DNA from: Anabaena sp. FACHB-1237
GTDB lineage: Bacteria; Cyanobacteriota; Cyanobacteriia; Cyanobacteriales; Nostocaceae
Direction of reading: 5' to 3'
NCBI RefSeq assembly: GCF_014696225.1
Contig: NZ_JACJPV010000016.1
Coordinates: 31,179 to 95,178, forward strand
DNA length: 64,000 nt
Part shown: one piece after another, positions 37,876 through 47,213 of the stretch
How positions within the stretch are numbered: position 1 is the stretch's first letter
Layout of the letters: every line of letters begins with the position of its first letter
The notes under the pieces: generated by a model
The model's database searches: none
Told to the model about the DNA's origin: nothing
What the model saw: only the letters and a program-made list of their open reading frames with translations
Position numbers and translations under genes: made by a program

Positions 37876-39150
37876 ATGAAAATGACAATTACACGGTTTT
37901 ATTCTTTACCCTTAGTTATTTTATTAACTGTTTTCAGTATCATTATCCCCGGAAATGCTGCCAACAGGAAACATTTAGAACAGCTATTAACAAATAAGGA
38001 ATGTCCTAAATGTGATTTAAGAGGTGTAAATTTGGAAAATGCCAAATTACCCGGAGCAAATTTACAAGGTGCGGATATTAGAGGAGGAAAATTAAATGAT
38101 TTAGAAGCACCAATGGCTAATTTTGAAAATGCTAAATTAGAGAATGTAGAATTAGAAAACGCCAATTTATCCAAAAGTAATTTAAAGTCAGCCGATTTAC
38201 GTGAAGGTAAATTAAACAATGTAAATTTATCAGCAAGTAATTTAGAAAATGCCAATTTATTAAAAGCTAATTTAAAAAATGCCAATTTAGAAAATGCTAT
38301 TTTCCAGACAACCAATTTAAAAAATAGTAATTTAGAAAATGCTAACCTACATGGTGCAGATTTAACAGCAGCTAATTTATCAGGAGCAAATTTAGAAAAA
38401 GTAGATTTTAGACAAACTAAAATTACAGAAGAAACAGTAATCGCCAAAAAATGGTTATTTGTGTGGAAATTAGTTAATCAAAAGTTAGATAAAGAATTAA
38501 GTGGAGTAGATTTAACAAGCGCACTTTTACAGGGAATTAATTTAGATTATGTCAATTTATCAGGAGCAAATTTAGAAAAAGCGGAGTTATTTATAGTTAG
38601 TTTAAAAGGTGCAAATCTCCAAGAAGTTAATTTGAGTCAAGCTAAAATTGCCTATACTGATTTAACTAGAGCTAATCTGAAAGATGCGAATTTACAAGGA
38701 GCAGATTTACGTTATACTAATTTAACTAATGCTGATTTACGACAGGTAAATTTACAAGGTGCTAAAATTAATAAGGAAACTATGATTGATGCTAAATGGC
38801 GATTAGTTTGGGAAATTACTAATCAAAAAGTAGTTAACCGAAATATGACAGGAGTAAATTTAGAGGAGACTTATTTAAGTAATGTAAATTTATTCGGTGC
38901 TAAACTGAATAATGCTAAACTATATGGATCTAACTTGAGTAAAGCTAATTTGAACCAAGCTAGTTTGTATAATAGTGATCTTAAAGCAACTAATTTACAA
39001 GGAGCAAATTTAAAAAATGCTAATTTAGAAAATGCTAATTTGGCAGGAGCAAATTTAAAAAATGCTCAAATACAAGGAGCTAATTTAAAGGGTGCTTATT
39101 TATGCGGTGCGGTGATGAGTGATGGTAGTTTACATGGTTGTGATAAATAA
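37876..39150 (+). CDS. Exported pentapeptide-repeat protein
   Basis: A 424-residue protein with a signal peptide (about 1-28, ending PGNAAN) and then A(D/N)LxX pentapeptide repeats throughout, e.g. GANLQGADIRGGKLND and NANLENANLAGANLKNAQ. These fold as a right-handed quadrilateral beta-helix. The repeat run is interrupted twice by a related 35-residue module, about 182-215 and 303-337, of the form TKITEETVIAKKWLFVWKLV and AKINKETMIDAKWRLVWEIT, each ending GVDLTSALL or GVNLEETYL. It begins with a CPKCDL motif after the signal peptide and ends LCGAVMSDGSLHGC. Function is unknown; it sits between the Ig-like membrane protein and the TPR protein. Confidence 0.88.
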   Translation: MKMTITRFYSLPLVILLTVFSIIIPGNAANRKHLEQLLTNKECPKCDLRGVNLENAKLPGANLQGADIRGGKLNDLEAPMANFENAKLENVELENANLSKSNLKSADLREGKLNNVNLSASNLENANLLKANLKNANLENAIFQTTNLKNSNLENANLHGADLTAANLSGANLEKVDFRQTKITEETVIAKKWLFVWKLVNQKLDKELSGVDLTSALLQGINLDYVNLSGANLEKAELFIVSLKGANLQEVNLSQAKIAYTDLTRANLKDANLQGADLRYTNLTNADLRQVNLQGAKINKETMIDAKWRLVWEITNQKVVNRNMTGVNLEETYLSNVNLFGAKLNNAKLYGSNLSKANLNQASLYNSDLKATNLQGANLKNANLENANLAGANLKNAQIQGANLKGAYLCGAVMSDGSLHGCDK

Positions 39151-39188
39151 GTGATAACAAAGCAATAAAATAAATTTAGGTGTGGGTT

Positions 39189-40865
39189 ATGTCAAATCAG
39201 AAATTTAAGAAATTACTATCTTTGTTTTGGATTTTCTATGGTGCGGTTTTAACAGTTTCTCATCCTCAAATTGTCAAAGCAGAAAAAGATATCCAAAGTT
39301 TTGACTATTTGGCTTCTTTATGTAATAATTGGGATGCAGGTGTCAATAATAAAAATTATGAAGAAACTTTAAAGGCTTGTGATGCTGCTTTAGCTATTAA
39401 GGAAAATCAACCAGAACTTTGGTTGGCTAGAGGTAATCTATTATTGGCATTTAATAAGTTACCAGCAGCTATATCTTCTTATCAAAGAATGATTAGTTTA
39501 GATGCGAATAATTCTGAGGGTTTTACACAATTATGTTTAGCTTTATCAGAGTTGGGACAATATTCTCAAGCGATAAATGCCTGTGAAAAGGCTTTGAAAA
39601 TAAATAAGAATTGGGGGAGAACAACATCAGCAGTAAGTTGGAATTATCAGGGAGTAGCTTTGAGTAAATTAGGACAAAAAGAAGCAGCAAGAAATTCTTT
39701 TAATTGGGCTACTAAATTAAATCCAGATTATTCTTTGGCTTGGACAAATACCTGTGTATATTTATATGAAATTGGTGAATTTAAAACAGCTTTAAATGCT
39801 TGCGATCGCGCTTTAGAAGCTAATCAGTTTTGGGGTAGTTCTAACGCGGCTTTAGGATGGGCTAATCGTGGTAAAGTAACTCAAGCAATGGGATTATATG
39901 ATGAATCTTTAATGGCTTATAATAAGGCGATCGCTTTTAACAATAATGATCGTAAAATCTGGACAGAATATGGTATTCTCCTGACTAAATTAGGCAAATA
40001 TCCCCAAGCACAAACCGCCCTGGAAACAGCTATCAAAATTAGCCCTAATTATGCCTTAGCTTTAGTGAGTCAATGTACTAATCTTAATCGTATGGGCAAA
40101 TATGAAGAAGCCGCAGTAGCTTGTGACACAGCCTTACAAAAAAGTGATAATATCTGGGGTCCAGAAGGAATAGCATCAGCCTGGAATCAATTTGGTAACG
40201 CTTTAGTGGGCTTAAAAAAATATGACGAATCACTGGCGGCTTTCAATAGAGCTATATCCTTAAATTCAACTTATGCTAGTGCTTGGAGTAATAGAAGTGT
40301 TGCTCTATGGCATCAAGGTAAATATCAAGAGGCACTAGTGTCTAATGAACGAGCTTTAGAAATAGACATCAAATCATCCCAAGCGTGGTATAACAAAGGA
40401 AGAATATATACATCATTAGGACAATTAGAAGCAGCTACAGCTGCTTATGAACGAGCGTTAAAGGGAGATGGTTACATAGGGGATAAAACCCTGTTAGCTG
40501 AAGTATGGGTAAATCAAAGTTCTACCCTGTTGAGATTACAACGCTATCAAGAAGCTATAACTGCTGCCAATAACGCCATAGGATTTAATCCACAAGCATC
40601 AGAAGCATTTTATAATAAAGCATTAGGATTTATGGCTTTGAAGAAATATAACCAAGCAGTAACCAGCTATGAAAGAGCAATTAAAATTAACCCAAAAAAC
40701 GCCGACTTTTGGGCAGGAAAAGGGATAGCATTAAGATTGTTAAAGAAATATCCAGAAGCCAGTGAAGCACTCAAAGAAGCCTTAAAAATTAATCCTAATC
40801 ATCCCCAAGCATTAGATAATCAAGATACTATAAGCAAAAAGCTACAGCAGGTTCGAGGTTTATGA
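39189..40865 (+). CDS. Exported TPR-repeat protein
   Basis: A 558-residue protein with an N-terminal hydrophobic signal (LLSLFWIFYGAVLTVSHP, about 9-26, then VKAEK) followed by about 13 tetratricopeptide repeats. Clear units are QPELWLARGNLLLAFNKLPA, LAWTNTCVYLYEIGEFKTA, SAWNQFGNALVGLKKYDESL and EAFYNKALGFMALKKYNQAV. Some units are longer, with a WGxxxAAxxW insert, giving a regular alternation. TPR arrays bind other proteins. It is the last gene of the block that starts with the CHAT protease. ATG 39189 is chosen over GTG 39180. Confidence 0.9.
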   Translation: MSNQKFKKLLSLFWIFYGAVLTVSHPQIVKAEKDIQSFDYLASLCNNWDAGVNNKNYEETLKACDAALAIKENQPELWLARGNLLLAFNKLPAAISSYQRMISLDANNSEGFTQLCLALSELGQYSQAINACEKALKINKNWGRTTSAVSWNYQGVALSKLGQKEAARNSFNWATKLNPDYSLAWTNTCVYLYEIGEFKTALNACDRALEANQFWGSSNAALGWANRGKVTQAMGLYDESLMAYNKAIAFNNNDRKIWTEYGILLTKLGKYPQAQTALETAIKISPNYALALVSQCTNLNRMGKYEEAAVACDTALQKSDNIWGPEGIASAWNQFGNALVGLKKYDESLAAFNRAISLNSTYASAWSNRSVALWHQGKYQEALVSNERALEIDIKSSQAWYNKGRIYTSLGQLEAATAAYERALKGDGYIGDKTLLAEVWVNQSSTLLRLQRYQEAITAANNAIGFNPQASEAFYNKALGFMALKKYNQAVTSYERAIKINPKNADFWAGKGIALRLLKKYPEASEALKEALKINPNHPQALDNQDTISKKLQQVRGL

Positions 40866-41014
40866 GGTACAGTAACCAACTCAAGTTTAAGTTTTAAAAC
40901 CACCTTTTAAAATTGGTGTACCTTATTTACTGCAAATTTACTCCAAAAGTTCTGTAAAACCACAAAGTTAGGAGTCAGGAAAATTATATTGTATCCAATC
41001 ACCAATCACCAAAT

Positions 41015-42430
41015 ATGACCAACAATACCGATTTTCGCATTGAACGTGATTCCATGGGCGATCGCCAAATCCCCAATCATGTCTACTATGGCATTCAAAC
41101 CCAAAGAGCGATCGAAAACTTCCCTATTAGCGGAATTAAACCATTATCAACCTACATAGACGCTGGAATATTAATTAAAAAAGCTACAGCTATAGTTAAT
41201 GGACAACTAGGGTGTATTCCTAACGATATTAGTCACGCCATTATTCAAGCTACAGACGAGGTGTTAAATGGTAAACTACGAGATCAATTCGTTGTAGACA
41301 TTTACCAAGCAGGTGCAGGAACTTCTCATCACATGAATATTAACGAAGTTCTAGCAAACCGCGCCTTAGAAATTTTAGGAGATGAAAAGGGCAACTATAA
41401 ACGAGTGAACCCTAATGATCACGTTAATTACGGACAATCTACAAATGATGTTATTCCCACCTGTATTAGAATAGGAGGGTTACTAGCACTAACTCATACA
41501 TTACATCCAGCACTAGAAAAAGCAATTTCAACATTAGAAAGCAAAGGGGATGAATTTCAACACATCATTAAATCAGGGCGTACACACCTACAGGATGCAG
41601 TACCAGTACGTTTAGGAGAGAACTTTCGAGCTTGGGCGCAAATCCTCACAGAACATCAAAATAGATTATATATAGCTGCTAGTGACTTAATGGTATTAGG
41701 GATAGGTGGAAGTGCAGCAGGTACAGGGATGAATACCCATCCTGAATATCGGAAAAGAGTCGTAGAAGTCCTGTCTGAACTATTGGAAATGCCCTTAGAA
41801 CCAGCACCACATCTGATGGCCGCTATGCAAAGTATGGGAGCATTTGTCAACGTATCTGGAGCAGTGCGAAACTTAGCTCAGGACATGGTTAAAATCTCCC
41901 ATGACCTGCGATTAATGGACTCAGGACCTAAAACAGGGTTTAAAGAAATTCAACTGCCTCCAGTGCAACCAGGGTCATCTATTATGCCAGGAAAATATAA
42001 CCCAGTTATGGCAGAGATGACATCTATGGTATGCTTTCAAGTGATGGGATATGATCAAGCGATCGCATTAGCAGCACAAGCGGGACAATTAGAATTAAAT
42101 GTGATGATGCCACTAATCGCCTACAATTTAATCCACAGCATTGAGATACTAGGGAGTACAATTGCAGCCTTAACTACAAGTTGCATTCAAGGAATTATGG
42201 CCAACGAAGAAAGATGTTTAGCCTATGCAGAAGGAAGTTTAGCACTAGTTACAGCCTTAAATCCTCATATTGGCTATCTTAATGCCGCAGCGGTGGCCAA
42301 AGAATCATTAGAAACGGGAAAATCATTAAGACAGATAGTTTTAGACAAAGGCTTAATGACAGAAGCACAACTAGCTCAAGTATTGAACCTAGATGAAATG
42401 AGTGCCATTGTACCGATACTTTTTTGCTAA
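41015..42430 (+). CDS. aspA: Aspartate ammonia-lyase
   Basis: AspA, 471 residues, converts aspartate reversibly to fumarate and ammonia. It has RIERDSMGDRQIPNHVYYG at the start, DVIPTCIRIG after HVNYGQSTN (substrate binding), IKSGRTHLQDAVPVRLGENF, and the superfamily signature GSSIMPGKYNPVMAEM with the catalytic serine in the SS loop. Length and order match the aspartase/fumarase family. NYGQSTNDV and the SGRTHLQDA form favour aspartase over fumarase. A TnpB scrap follows its stop codon almost at once. Confidence 0.93.
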   Translation: MTNNTDFRIERDSMGDRQIPNHVYYGIQTQRAIENFPISGIKPLSTYIDAGILIKKATAIVNGQLGCIPNDISHAIIQATDEVLNGKLRDQFVVDIYQAGAGTSHHMNINEVLANRALEILGDEKGNYKRVNPNDHVNYGQSTNDVIPTCIRIGGLLALTHTLHPALEKAISTLESKGDEFQHIIKSGRTHLQDAVPVRLGENFRAWAQILTEHQNRLYIAASDLMVLGIGGSAAGTGMNTHPEYRKRVVEVLSELLEMPLEPAPHLMAAMQSMGAFVNVSGAVRNLAQDMVKISHDLRLMDSGPKTGFKEIQLPPVQPGSSIMPGKYNPVMAEMTSMVCFQVMGYDQAIALAAQAGQLELNVMMPLIAYNLIHSIEILGSTIAALTTSCIQGIMANEERCLAYAEGSLALVTALNPHIGYLNAAAVAKESLETGKSLRQIVLDKGLMTEAQLAQVLNLDEMSAIVPILFC

Positions 42431-42436
42431 CCAATG

Positions 42437-42600
42437 CTAACAAATAGATAAGTTGAGATTATCTCTCAACCAAGGCGTACCAACCAATGCACGGAGATAA
42501 ATTCCCCGCGCACCATTCAAATCTCGGTTCATAGATTGACTATCTATCCGAGATTTGATACTTTTAGATACCCCTAGATTGTTGATAATTTCACCAGTCT
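42437..42600 (-). pseudogene. tnpB: TnpB C-terminal scrap (IS605 family)
   Basis: The minus strand reads SRIDSQSMNRDLNGARGIYL, then RALVGTPWLRDNLNLSIC and a stop at 42437. The RDLNGARGIxLRALVGTP block is the last conserved part of many cyanobacterial TnpB proteins. The Asp of DRD is replaced by Asn. Nothing of the zinc ribbon or the core remains upstream, so it is an old remnant. Confidence 0.7.
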
Positions 42601-42997
42601 AACTCACTGTTTTTGAAGGTCAATTGTAAAAATATCCTATTTTAAAAATGTTTAAAAATGTCCTATTTTTTGATAGATTCTATCCTGTAAATCCTTACAT
42701 CCTGGATATCCTGATTCTGTCGTACCCGTTGACAAAATCCACAATTCCATGTATAATCAAACTACCATCTCACCCTATACTCAAAAATAACAAAGTTAAA
42801 TATTAACCTAGCAACCTAAAAAAACTTTTTGATATTCTCCTTTTACGCCGTTACCGTAAGTGTAGTTACCATTATTATACAGGATAAAGCAGTGATATGT
42901 GTAACATCCAAACAATAAATTTGAAATTTTTATTAACACCCAGTTATTAACACCCAGCATTAAATACTAGATTAGATCCAGTAATTACTCAATCATA
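42601..42997. other. Intergenic region upstream of the Rpn-type gene
   Basis: About 400 AT-rich bases with no gene. A TTATTAACACCCAG box is repeated directly at about 42931-42957, and TGTCCTATTTT and TATCCTATTTT runs occur near 42630-42670. Nothing else was identified. Confidence 0.35.
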
Positions 42998-43816
42998 GTG
43001 AAAACAGATACAATTTTCTATAGCTTATTTCAAGCATTTCCGAGCATCTTCTTTGAATTAATTAACAATTCTCCCACAGAAGCAGATGTTTATGAATTTA
43101 CATCACGTGAAGTTAAACAACTAGCTTTTCGTTTAGATGGTTTATTTTTACCAACCACTAAAGATCCCACAAAACCATTTTATGTGGTTGAGGTTCAATT
43201 TCAACCCGATGATGATTTATATTATCGTCTGTTTGCGGAAATTTGCCTTTATTTGCGACAATATAAACCCGTTCATCCTTGCCAAGCTGTAATTATCTAT
43301 CCTAGTCGTACCATAGAAAGGGAAGAAAATTTACAATTTGGCGAAATCTTGCAACTTGACAGAGTTAAACGCATTTATTTAGATGAGTTAGGAGAGAGTT
43401 CTTTAGGCGTGGGTGTTGTTAAACTAGTAATAGAAACGGAAGAAACTGCACCAATACTAGCAAAACAATTAATTGCCCAAGCAAACCAACAACTAAATAA
43501 TGCCAAAATAAAACAAGACTTAATTAATCTCATTGAAACAATTATCGTCTATAAGTTACCCCAAAAGAGCAGAGAGGAAATTGAAGCTATGTTAGGTTTA
43601 AGTGAGTTAAAACAAACTAGGGTTTATCAAGAAGCCTTAGAAGAAGGTAAAGCCGAAGGTAAAGCTGAAGGTAAAGCTGAAGGTAAAGCTGAAGCAACTA
43701 GAAAATTTGCTTTAAAACTACTACGCATTGGCATGAATTTACAACAAATTGCTGAAATTACTGAATTATCTTTAGAACAAATTAAGACTTTACAAAAGGA
43801 AATTCAAGAATCATAG
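42998..43816 (+). CDS. Rpn/DUF2887-family PD-(D/E)xK-like protein
   Basis: A 272-residue protein from a GTG start, MKTDTIFYSLFQAFPSIFFE. The N-terminal half is a nuclease-like fold: FRLDGLFLP then YVVEVQFQPDDDLYYRLFAE, where D, E and Q of the D...ExQ pattern are the likely metal site, and LYLRQYKPVHPCQAVIIYPS. The C-terminal part includes a KLPQKSREEIEAMLGLSELK helix, four tandem EGKA units (about 215-233) and a helix-turn-helix-like NLQQIAEITELSLEQIKTLQ. Such proteins are multi-copy in cyanobacteria and are called recombination-promoting nucleases or putative transposases. Confidence 0.85.
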   Translation: MKTDTIFYSLFQAFPSIFFELINNSPTEADVYEFTSREVKQLAFRLDGLFLPTTKDPTKPFYVVEVQFQPDDDLYYRLFAEICLYLRQYKPVHPCQAVIIYPSRTIEREENLQFGEILQLDRVKRIYLDELGESSLGVGVVKLVIETEETAPILAKQLIAQANQQLNNAKIKQDLINLIETIIVYKLPQKSREEIEAMLGLSELKQTRVYQEALEEGKAEGKAEGKAEGKAEATRKFALKLLRIGMNLQQIAEITELSLEQIKTLQKEIQES

Positions 43817-44088
43817 TTGTAGCTGTTGGGTTTGCTTAACCCAACCTCCTCGACGTTGCTGAGTTGGGGTATGATATTTATTTCGCACATTAGCGAAGCG
43901 AAGCACTTGCGTTAGACGCAAAGTTTCAAATTTTGAATTTCTCAATTTGATACCTGAGTTCAGCAACACCACCTCCTCAAATTTAGTTCTTGATTTTTAG
44001 GAAAAAAACAGATATAATAGAACGTTTACAAACTAATTTAATAACTAGTTAAACTACCTTATACATTATCCAGGACACATCCCCAGAC

Positions 44089-45711
44089 ATGAATACATCG
44101 GTGACACTACCAACCGAAATCACACATCCCACAAATATAGACTTGGGAGAGATTAAACGTGAAATCATAGTTATTCTCGATTTTGGTTCTCAATATTCAG
44201 AATTAATCGCTAGACGTATCCGCGAAGCTCAAGTATATTCCGAAGTTCTTTCCTACCGTACCACAGCCGCCCAACTTCAAGAAATTAATCCTAAAGGTAT
44301 CATTCTTTCCGGTGGTCCAAACTCAGTATATAGCGATCACGCCCCCCATTCTGACCCGGAAATCTGGAATTTAGGTATCCCCGTATTAGGAGTTTGCTAT
44401 GGAATGCAACTCATGGTAAATCAATTAGGCGGAAAAGTAGAACAAGCAGATCGGGGTGAATACGGTAAAGCATCTTTATTTATAGATGATCCTACGGGGT
44501 TGCTTACCAACGTTGAACAAGGTTCAACTATGTGGATGAGTCATGGTGACTCGGTTATAGATATGCCATCAGGCTTTGATTTATTAGCACATACTGATAA
44601 TACACCCTGTGCAGCTATAGCAGATCACAATAAAAAACTCTATGGAGTACAATTCCATCCTGAAGTTGTTCACTCTCAACATGGTTTAGCTTTAATTCGT
44701 AATTTCGTTTACCATATCTGTCAATGTCATCCCAGTTGGACTACCGCCGCTTTTGTAGAAGAATCAATTACAGACATTCGCGCTAAAGTTGGAGATAAAC
44801 GAGTACTATTAGCACTCTCTGGAGGTGTGGATTCTTCCACACTTGCTTTCCTATTGTATAAAGCCATTGGTGATCAATTAACCTGTGTATTTATTGATCA
44901 GGGCTTTATGCGGAAGCTAGAACCAGAAAGACTAGTTAAGTTATTTAAAGAACAATTCCATATTCCTGTAAAATATGTCAATGCACGCGATCGCTTTCTA
45001 ACAACCATAGCCGGAGTAACCGATCCCGAAGAAAAACGCCGCCGCATCGGACATGAATTTATCCGTGTTTTCGAGGAGACATCTAAAAATCTAGGTCATT
45101 TTGATTACCTTGCCCAAGGTACACTATACCCAGACGTAATTGAATCTGCTGATACCAATATTGACCCTAAAACCGGAGAAAGAGTAGCAGTCAAAATTAA
45201 AAGTCATCACAATGTAGGTGGTCTACCCAAAGACTTAAGATTTAAACTAGTAGAACCTCTGCGAAAATTGTTTAAAGATGAAGTGCGTAAAGTAGGACGT
45301 TCCATAGGATTACCAGAGGAAATAGTCCAACGTCAACCCTTCCCTGGCCCTGGTTTAGCCATTCGTATTTTAGGAGAAGTAACAGCAGAACGCTTGAATA
45401 TTTTACGCGATGCTGATTTAATAGTGCGTCAGGAAATTAACCAACGTGGTTTATATAACGAAGTTTGGCAAGCCTTCGCTGTTTTATTACCCATACATAG
45501 TGTAGGAGTAATGGGTGATAAACGAACCTATGCCCATCCTATTGTGCTAAGAATAGTTACTAGTGAAGATGGGATGACAGCAGACTGGGCGCGTATTCCT
45601 TATGATGTGTTAGAGGTTATTTCTAACCGCATTGTTAATGAAGTGAAAGGGGTAAACCGCGTAGTTTATGACATTACCTCTAAACCACCTGGTACTATTG
45701 AATGGGAATAG
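44089..45711 (+). CDS. guaA: GMP synthase (glutamine-hydrolysing)
   Basis: GuaA, 540 residues, makes GMP from XMP, ATP and glutamine. The glutamine amidotransferase domain (about 25-220) has [18 protein letters not shown], the nucleophile Cys in GVCYGMQLM and the His-Glu pair in [11 protein letters not shown]. The ATP pyrophosphatase domain has the PPi loop [15 protein letters not shown] (about 241-255). The C-terminal dimerisation domain ends in the invariant KPPGTIEWE. Length is normal for a cyanobacterial GuaA with a short N-terminal extension. Confidence 0.98.
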   Translation: MNTSVTLPTEITHPTNIDLGEIKREIIVILDFGSQYSELIARRIREAQVYSEVLSYRTTAAQLQEINPKGIILSGGPNSVYSDHAPHSDPEIWNLGIPVLGVCYGMQLMVNQLGGKVEQADRGEYGKASLFIDDPTGLLTNVEQGSTMWMSHGDSVIDMPSGFDLLAHTDNTPCAAIADHNKKLYGVQFHPEVVHSQHGLALIRNFVYHICQCHPSWTTAAFVEESITDIRAKVGDKRVLLALSGGVDSSTLAFLLYKAIGDQLTCVFIDQGFMRKLEPERLVKLFKEQFHIPVKYVNARDRFLTTIAGVTDPEEKRRRIGHEFIRVFEETSKNLGHFDYLAQGTLYPDVIESADTNIDPKTGERVAVKIKSHHNVGGLPKDLRFKLVEPLRKLFKDEVRKVGRSIGLPEEIVQRQPFPGPGLAIRILGEVTAERLNILRDADLIVRQEINQRGLYNEVWQAFAVLLPIHSVGVMGDKRTYAHPIVLRIVTSEDGMTADWARIPYDVLEVISNRIVNEVKGVNRVVYDITSKPPGTIEWE

Positions 45712-45769
45712 ATGATCAATAATGAACTTATGACTAAAATTAAGAAACATTACATTTTCTTGACATATT

Positions 45770-46036
45770 ATGAGTGCCAAAGTAGAAATCTATACCTGGA
45801 CAACCTGCCCCTTTTGTGTTCGTGCTAAAAACCTTTTAAAAAGTAAAAAGGTTGATTTCATTGAATACAACATTGATGGTGATGAAGTAGCCAGAACGAA
45901 AATGTCTGAAAGAGCAAATGGTAAACGTTCATTACCACAAATATTTATCAATGATGTTCACATTGGTGGTTGTGATGATCTTCACAAATTAGATAGTCAA
46001 GGTAAATTAAATGACTTACTTTTACTAGAAGTTTAG
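45770..46036 (+). CDS. grxC: Glutaredoxin 3
   Basis: An 88-residue monodithiol-disulfide oxidoreductase with the active site TTCPFCVRAK (CPFC, about residues 13-16), the cis-Pro segment RSLPQIFIND and the GGCDDLHKLD glutathione-binding turn. It uses glutathione, and the next gene makes glutathione; this grxC-gshB pair is common in cyanobacteria. A hairpin repeat lies in the gap between them. Confidence 0.96.
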   Translation: MSAKVEIYTWTTCPFCVRAKNLLKSKKVDFIEYNIDGDEVARTKMSERANGKRSLPQIFINDVHIGGCDDLHKLDSQGKLNDLLLLEV

Positions 46037-46049
46037 TTGATAGAAGTCA

Positions 46050-46078
46050 GTAGGGGTTTATCAGTGCTAAACCCCTAC
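46050..46078. repeat. Hairpin GTAGGGGTTT...AAACCCCTAC
   Basis: An inverted repeat with arms GTAGGGGTTTA and CTAAACCCCTAC in the grxC-gshB gap. A partial copy lies at about 50902-50927 (TAGGGGTTTAGCAG) and a degenerate one near 17700. It could attenuate transcription between the two genes. Confidence 0.6.
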
Positions 46079-46162
46079 CAGAAGTCAGCAGTCGGTAGAA
46101 TTATATTTTATCCAATCACCTATCACCTATTTTCACATTACCAAAATTATGAGGTCTTCAGG

Positions 46163-47131
46163 GTGAAACTCCTTTTTATTATTGATCCCATCCATCGCCT
46201 TGATCCATGTCATGATAGTAGTGTGGCTATGATGGAAGCTGCACAACTTCTTGGCCATGAGGTTTTTATTACTCAAGCTAATTTACTCTTTGTTAAAAAT
46301 GGTCAGGCTTGGGCTATTTTACAACAAGTTGAACTTGTACCTATTGATTTAGTCAATGGTCGCTGGTTAACTGTTGATAATTGGTTTAAATTAGGAGATA
46401 GTTTTTTAACTACTTTAGATATAGTAGATGCTGTATTTATGCGAACAGATCCACCTGTAAATGATGCTTATTTATATGCTACCTATATTTTAGATTATGT
46501 TGATCAAAATAAAACTTTAGTCATTAATGCTCCGGAAGGTATTAGATCAGCTAATGAAAAAATGTATGCCTTACAGTTTACAGAATGTGTGCCAGAAACT
46601 ATAGTTAGTGCCAATAAACAAGTTATTAAGGATTTTGTAGAAGCTAAACAAGCCACAATTTTAAAACCTTTGGGAAATAAAGCAGGAGAAGGAATTTTAT
46701 TTTTACAGGCAGGCGATCGCAATTTTAACTCTATCATTGAACTTAGCACCATGCAAGGACAAATACCTGTAATGGTACAGACCTACCTACCCCAAGCTAA
46801 GGAAGGAGATAAGCGAATTATTTTATTAGACGGAAAACCCATAGGTGCGCTTAACCGTCTAGCAAGTAACAGTGACTTTCGTAATAATATGGCCACAGGA
46901 GGTACAGTAGCACAAACCTCTATTACTGCTAGAGAAGAGGAAATTTGTTGTTATTTAGCCCCAAAACTGCAACAAGATGGTTTAATTTTCGTTGGTATTG
47001 ATGTTATTGGTGGGTATCTTACAGAAGTTAATGTTACCAGTCCCACAGGTATTAGAGAAATTGATCGTCTTGATGGTACAAGATTAGGTCAGGATGTAAT
47101 TAAATGGGCAGTGAGAAGAGTTGATAATTGA
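46163..47131 (+). CDS. gshB: Glutathione synthetase
   Basis: GshB, 322 residues, joins gamma-glutamylcysteine and glycine. It starts VKLLFIIDPIHRLDPCHDSS from a GTG at 46163, which matches the family N-terminus and follows a GAGG box; the longer open frame from 46037 reads through the hairpin repeat and is not conserved. The ATP-grasp fold shows PEGIRSANEKMYALQF, ILKPLGNKAGEGILFL (about 169-184), the basic GDKRIILLDGKPIGALNR loop, and FVGIDVIGGYLTEVNVTSPTG for the metal and product site. Confidence 0.96.
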   Translation: MKLLFIIDPIHRLDPCHDSSVAMMEAAQLLGHEVFITQANLLFVKNGQAWAILQQVELVPIDLVNGRWLTVDNWFKLGDSFLTTLDIVDAVFMRTDPPVNDAYLYATYILDYVDQNKTLVINAPEGIRSANEKMYALQFTECVPETIVSANKQVIKDFVEAKQATILKPLGNKAGEGILFLQAGDRNFNSIIELSTMQGQIPVMVQTYLPQAKEGDKRIILLDGKPIGALNRLASNSDFRNNMATGGTVAQTSITAREEEICCYLAPKLQQDGLIFVGIDVIGGYLTEVNVTSPTGIREIDRLDGTRLGQDVIKWAVRRVDN

Positions 47132-47213
47132 CAATTAATGTAGGTGAGTGCAAGGTGCAGGATACAGGGAGAAAATTTTTATTCTGACTCCTTGATATCC
47201 TGACTTATACACT

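Noticed and set aside
37899..38447. 182-codon minus-strand frame
   Set aside because: Antisense of the pentapeptide repeats; the regular codon pattern keeps the other strand open.
46037..46162. N-terminal extension of gshB from a TTG at 46037
   Set aside because: It reads through a GTAGGGG hairpin repeat and is not like the family N-terminus; the GTG at 46163 is.
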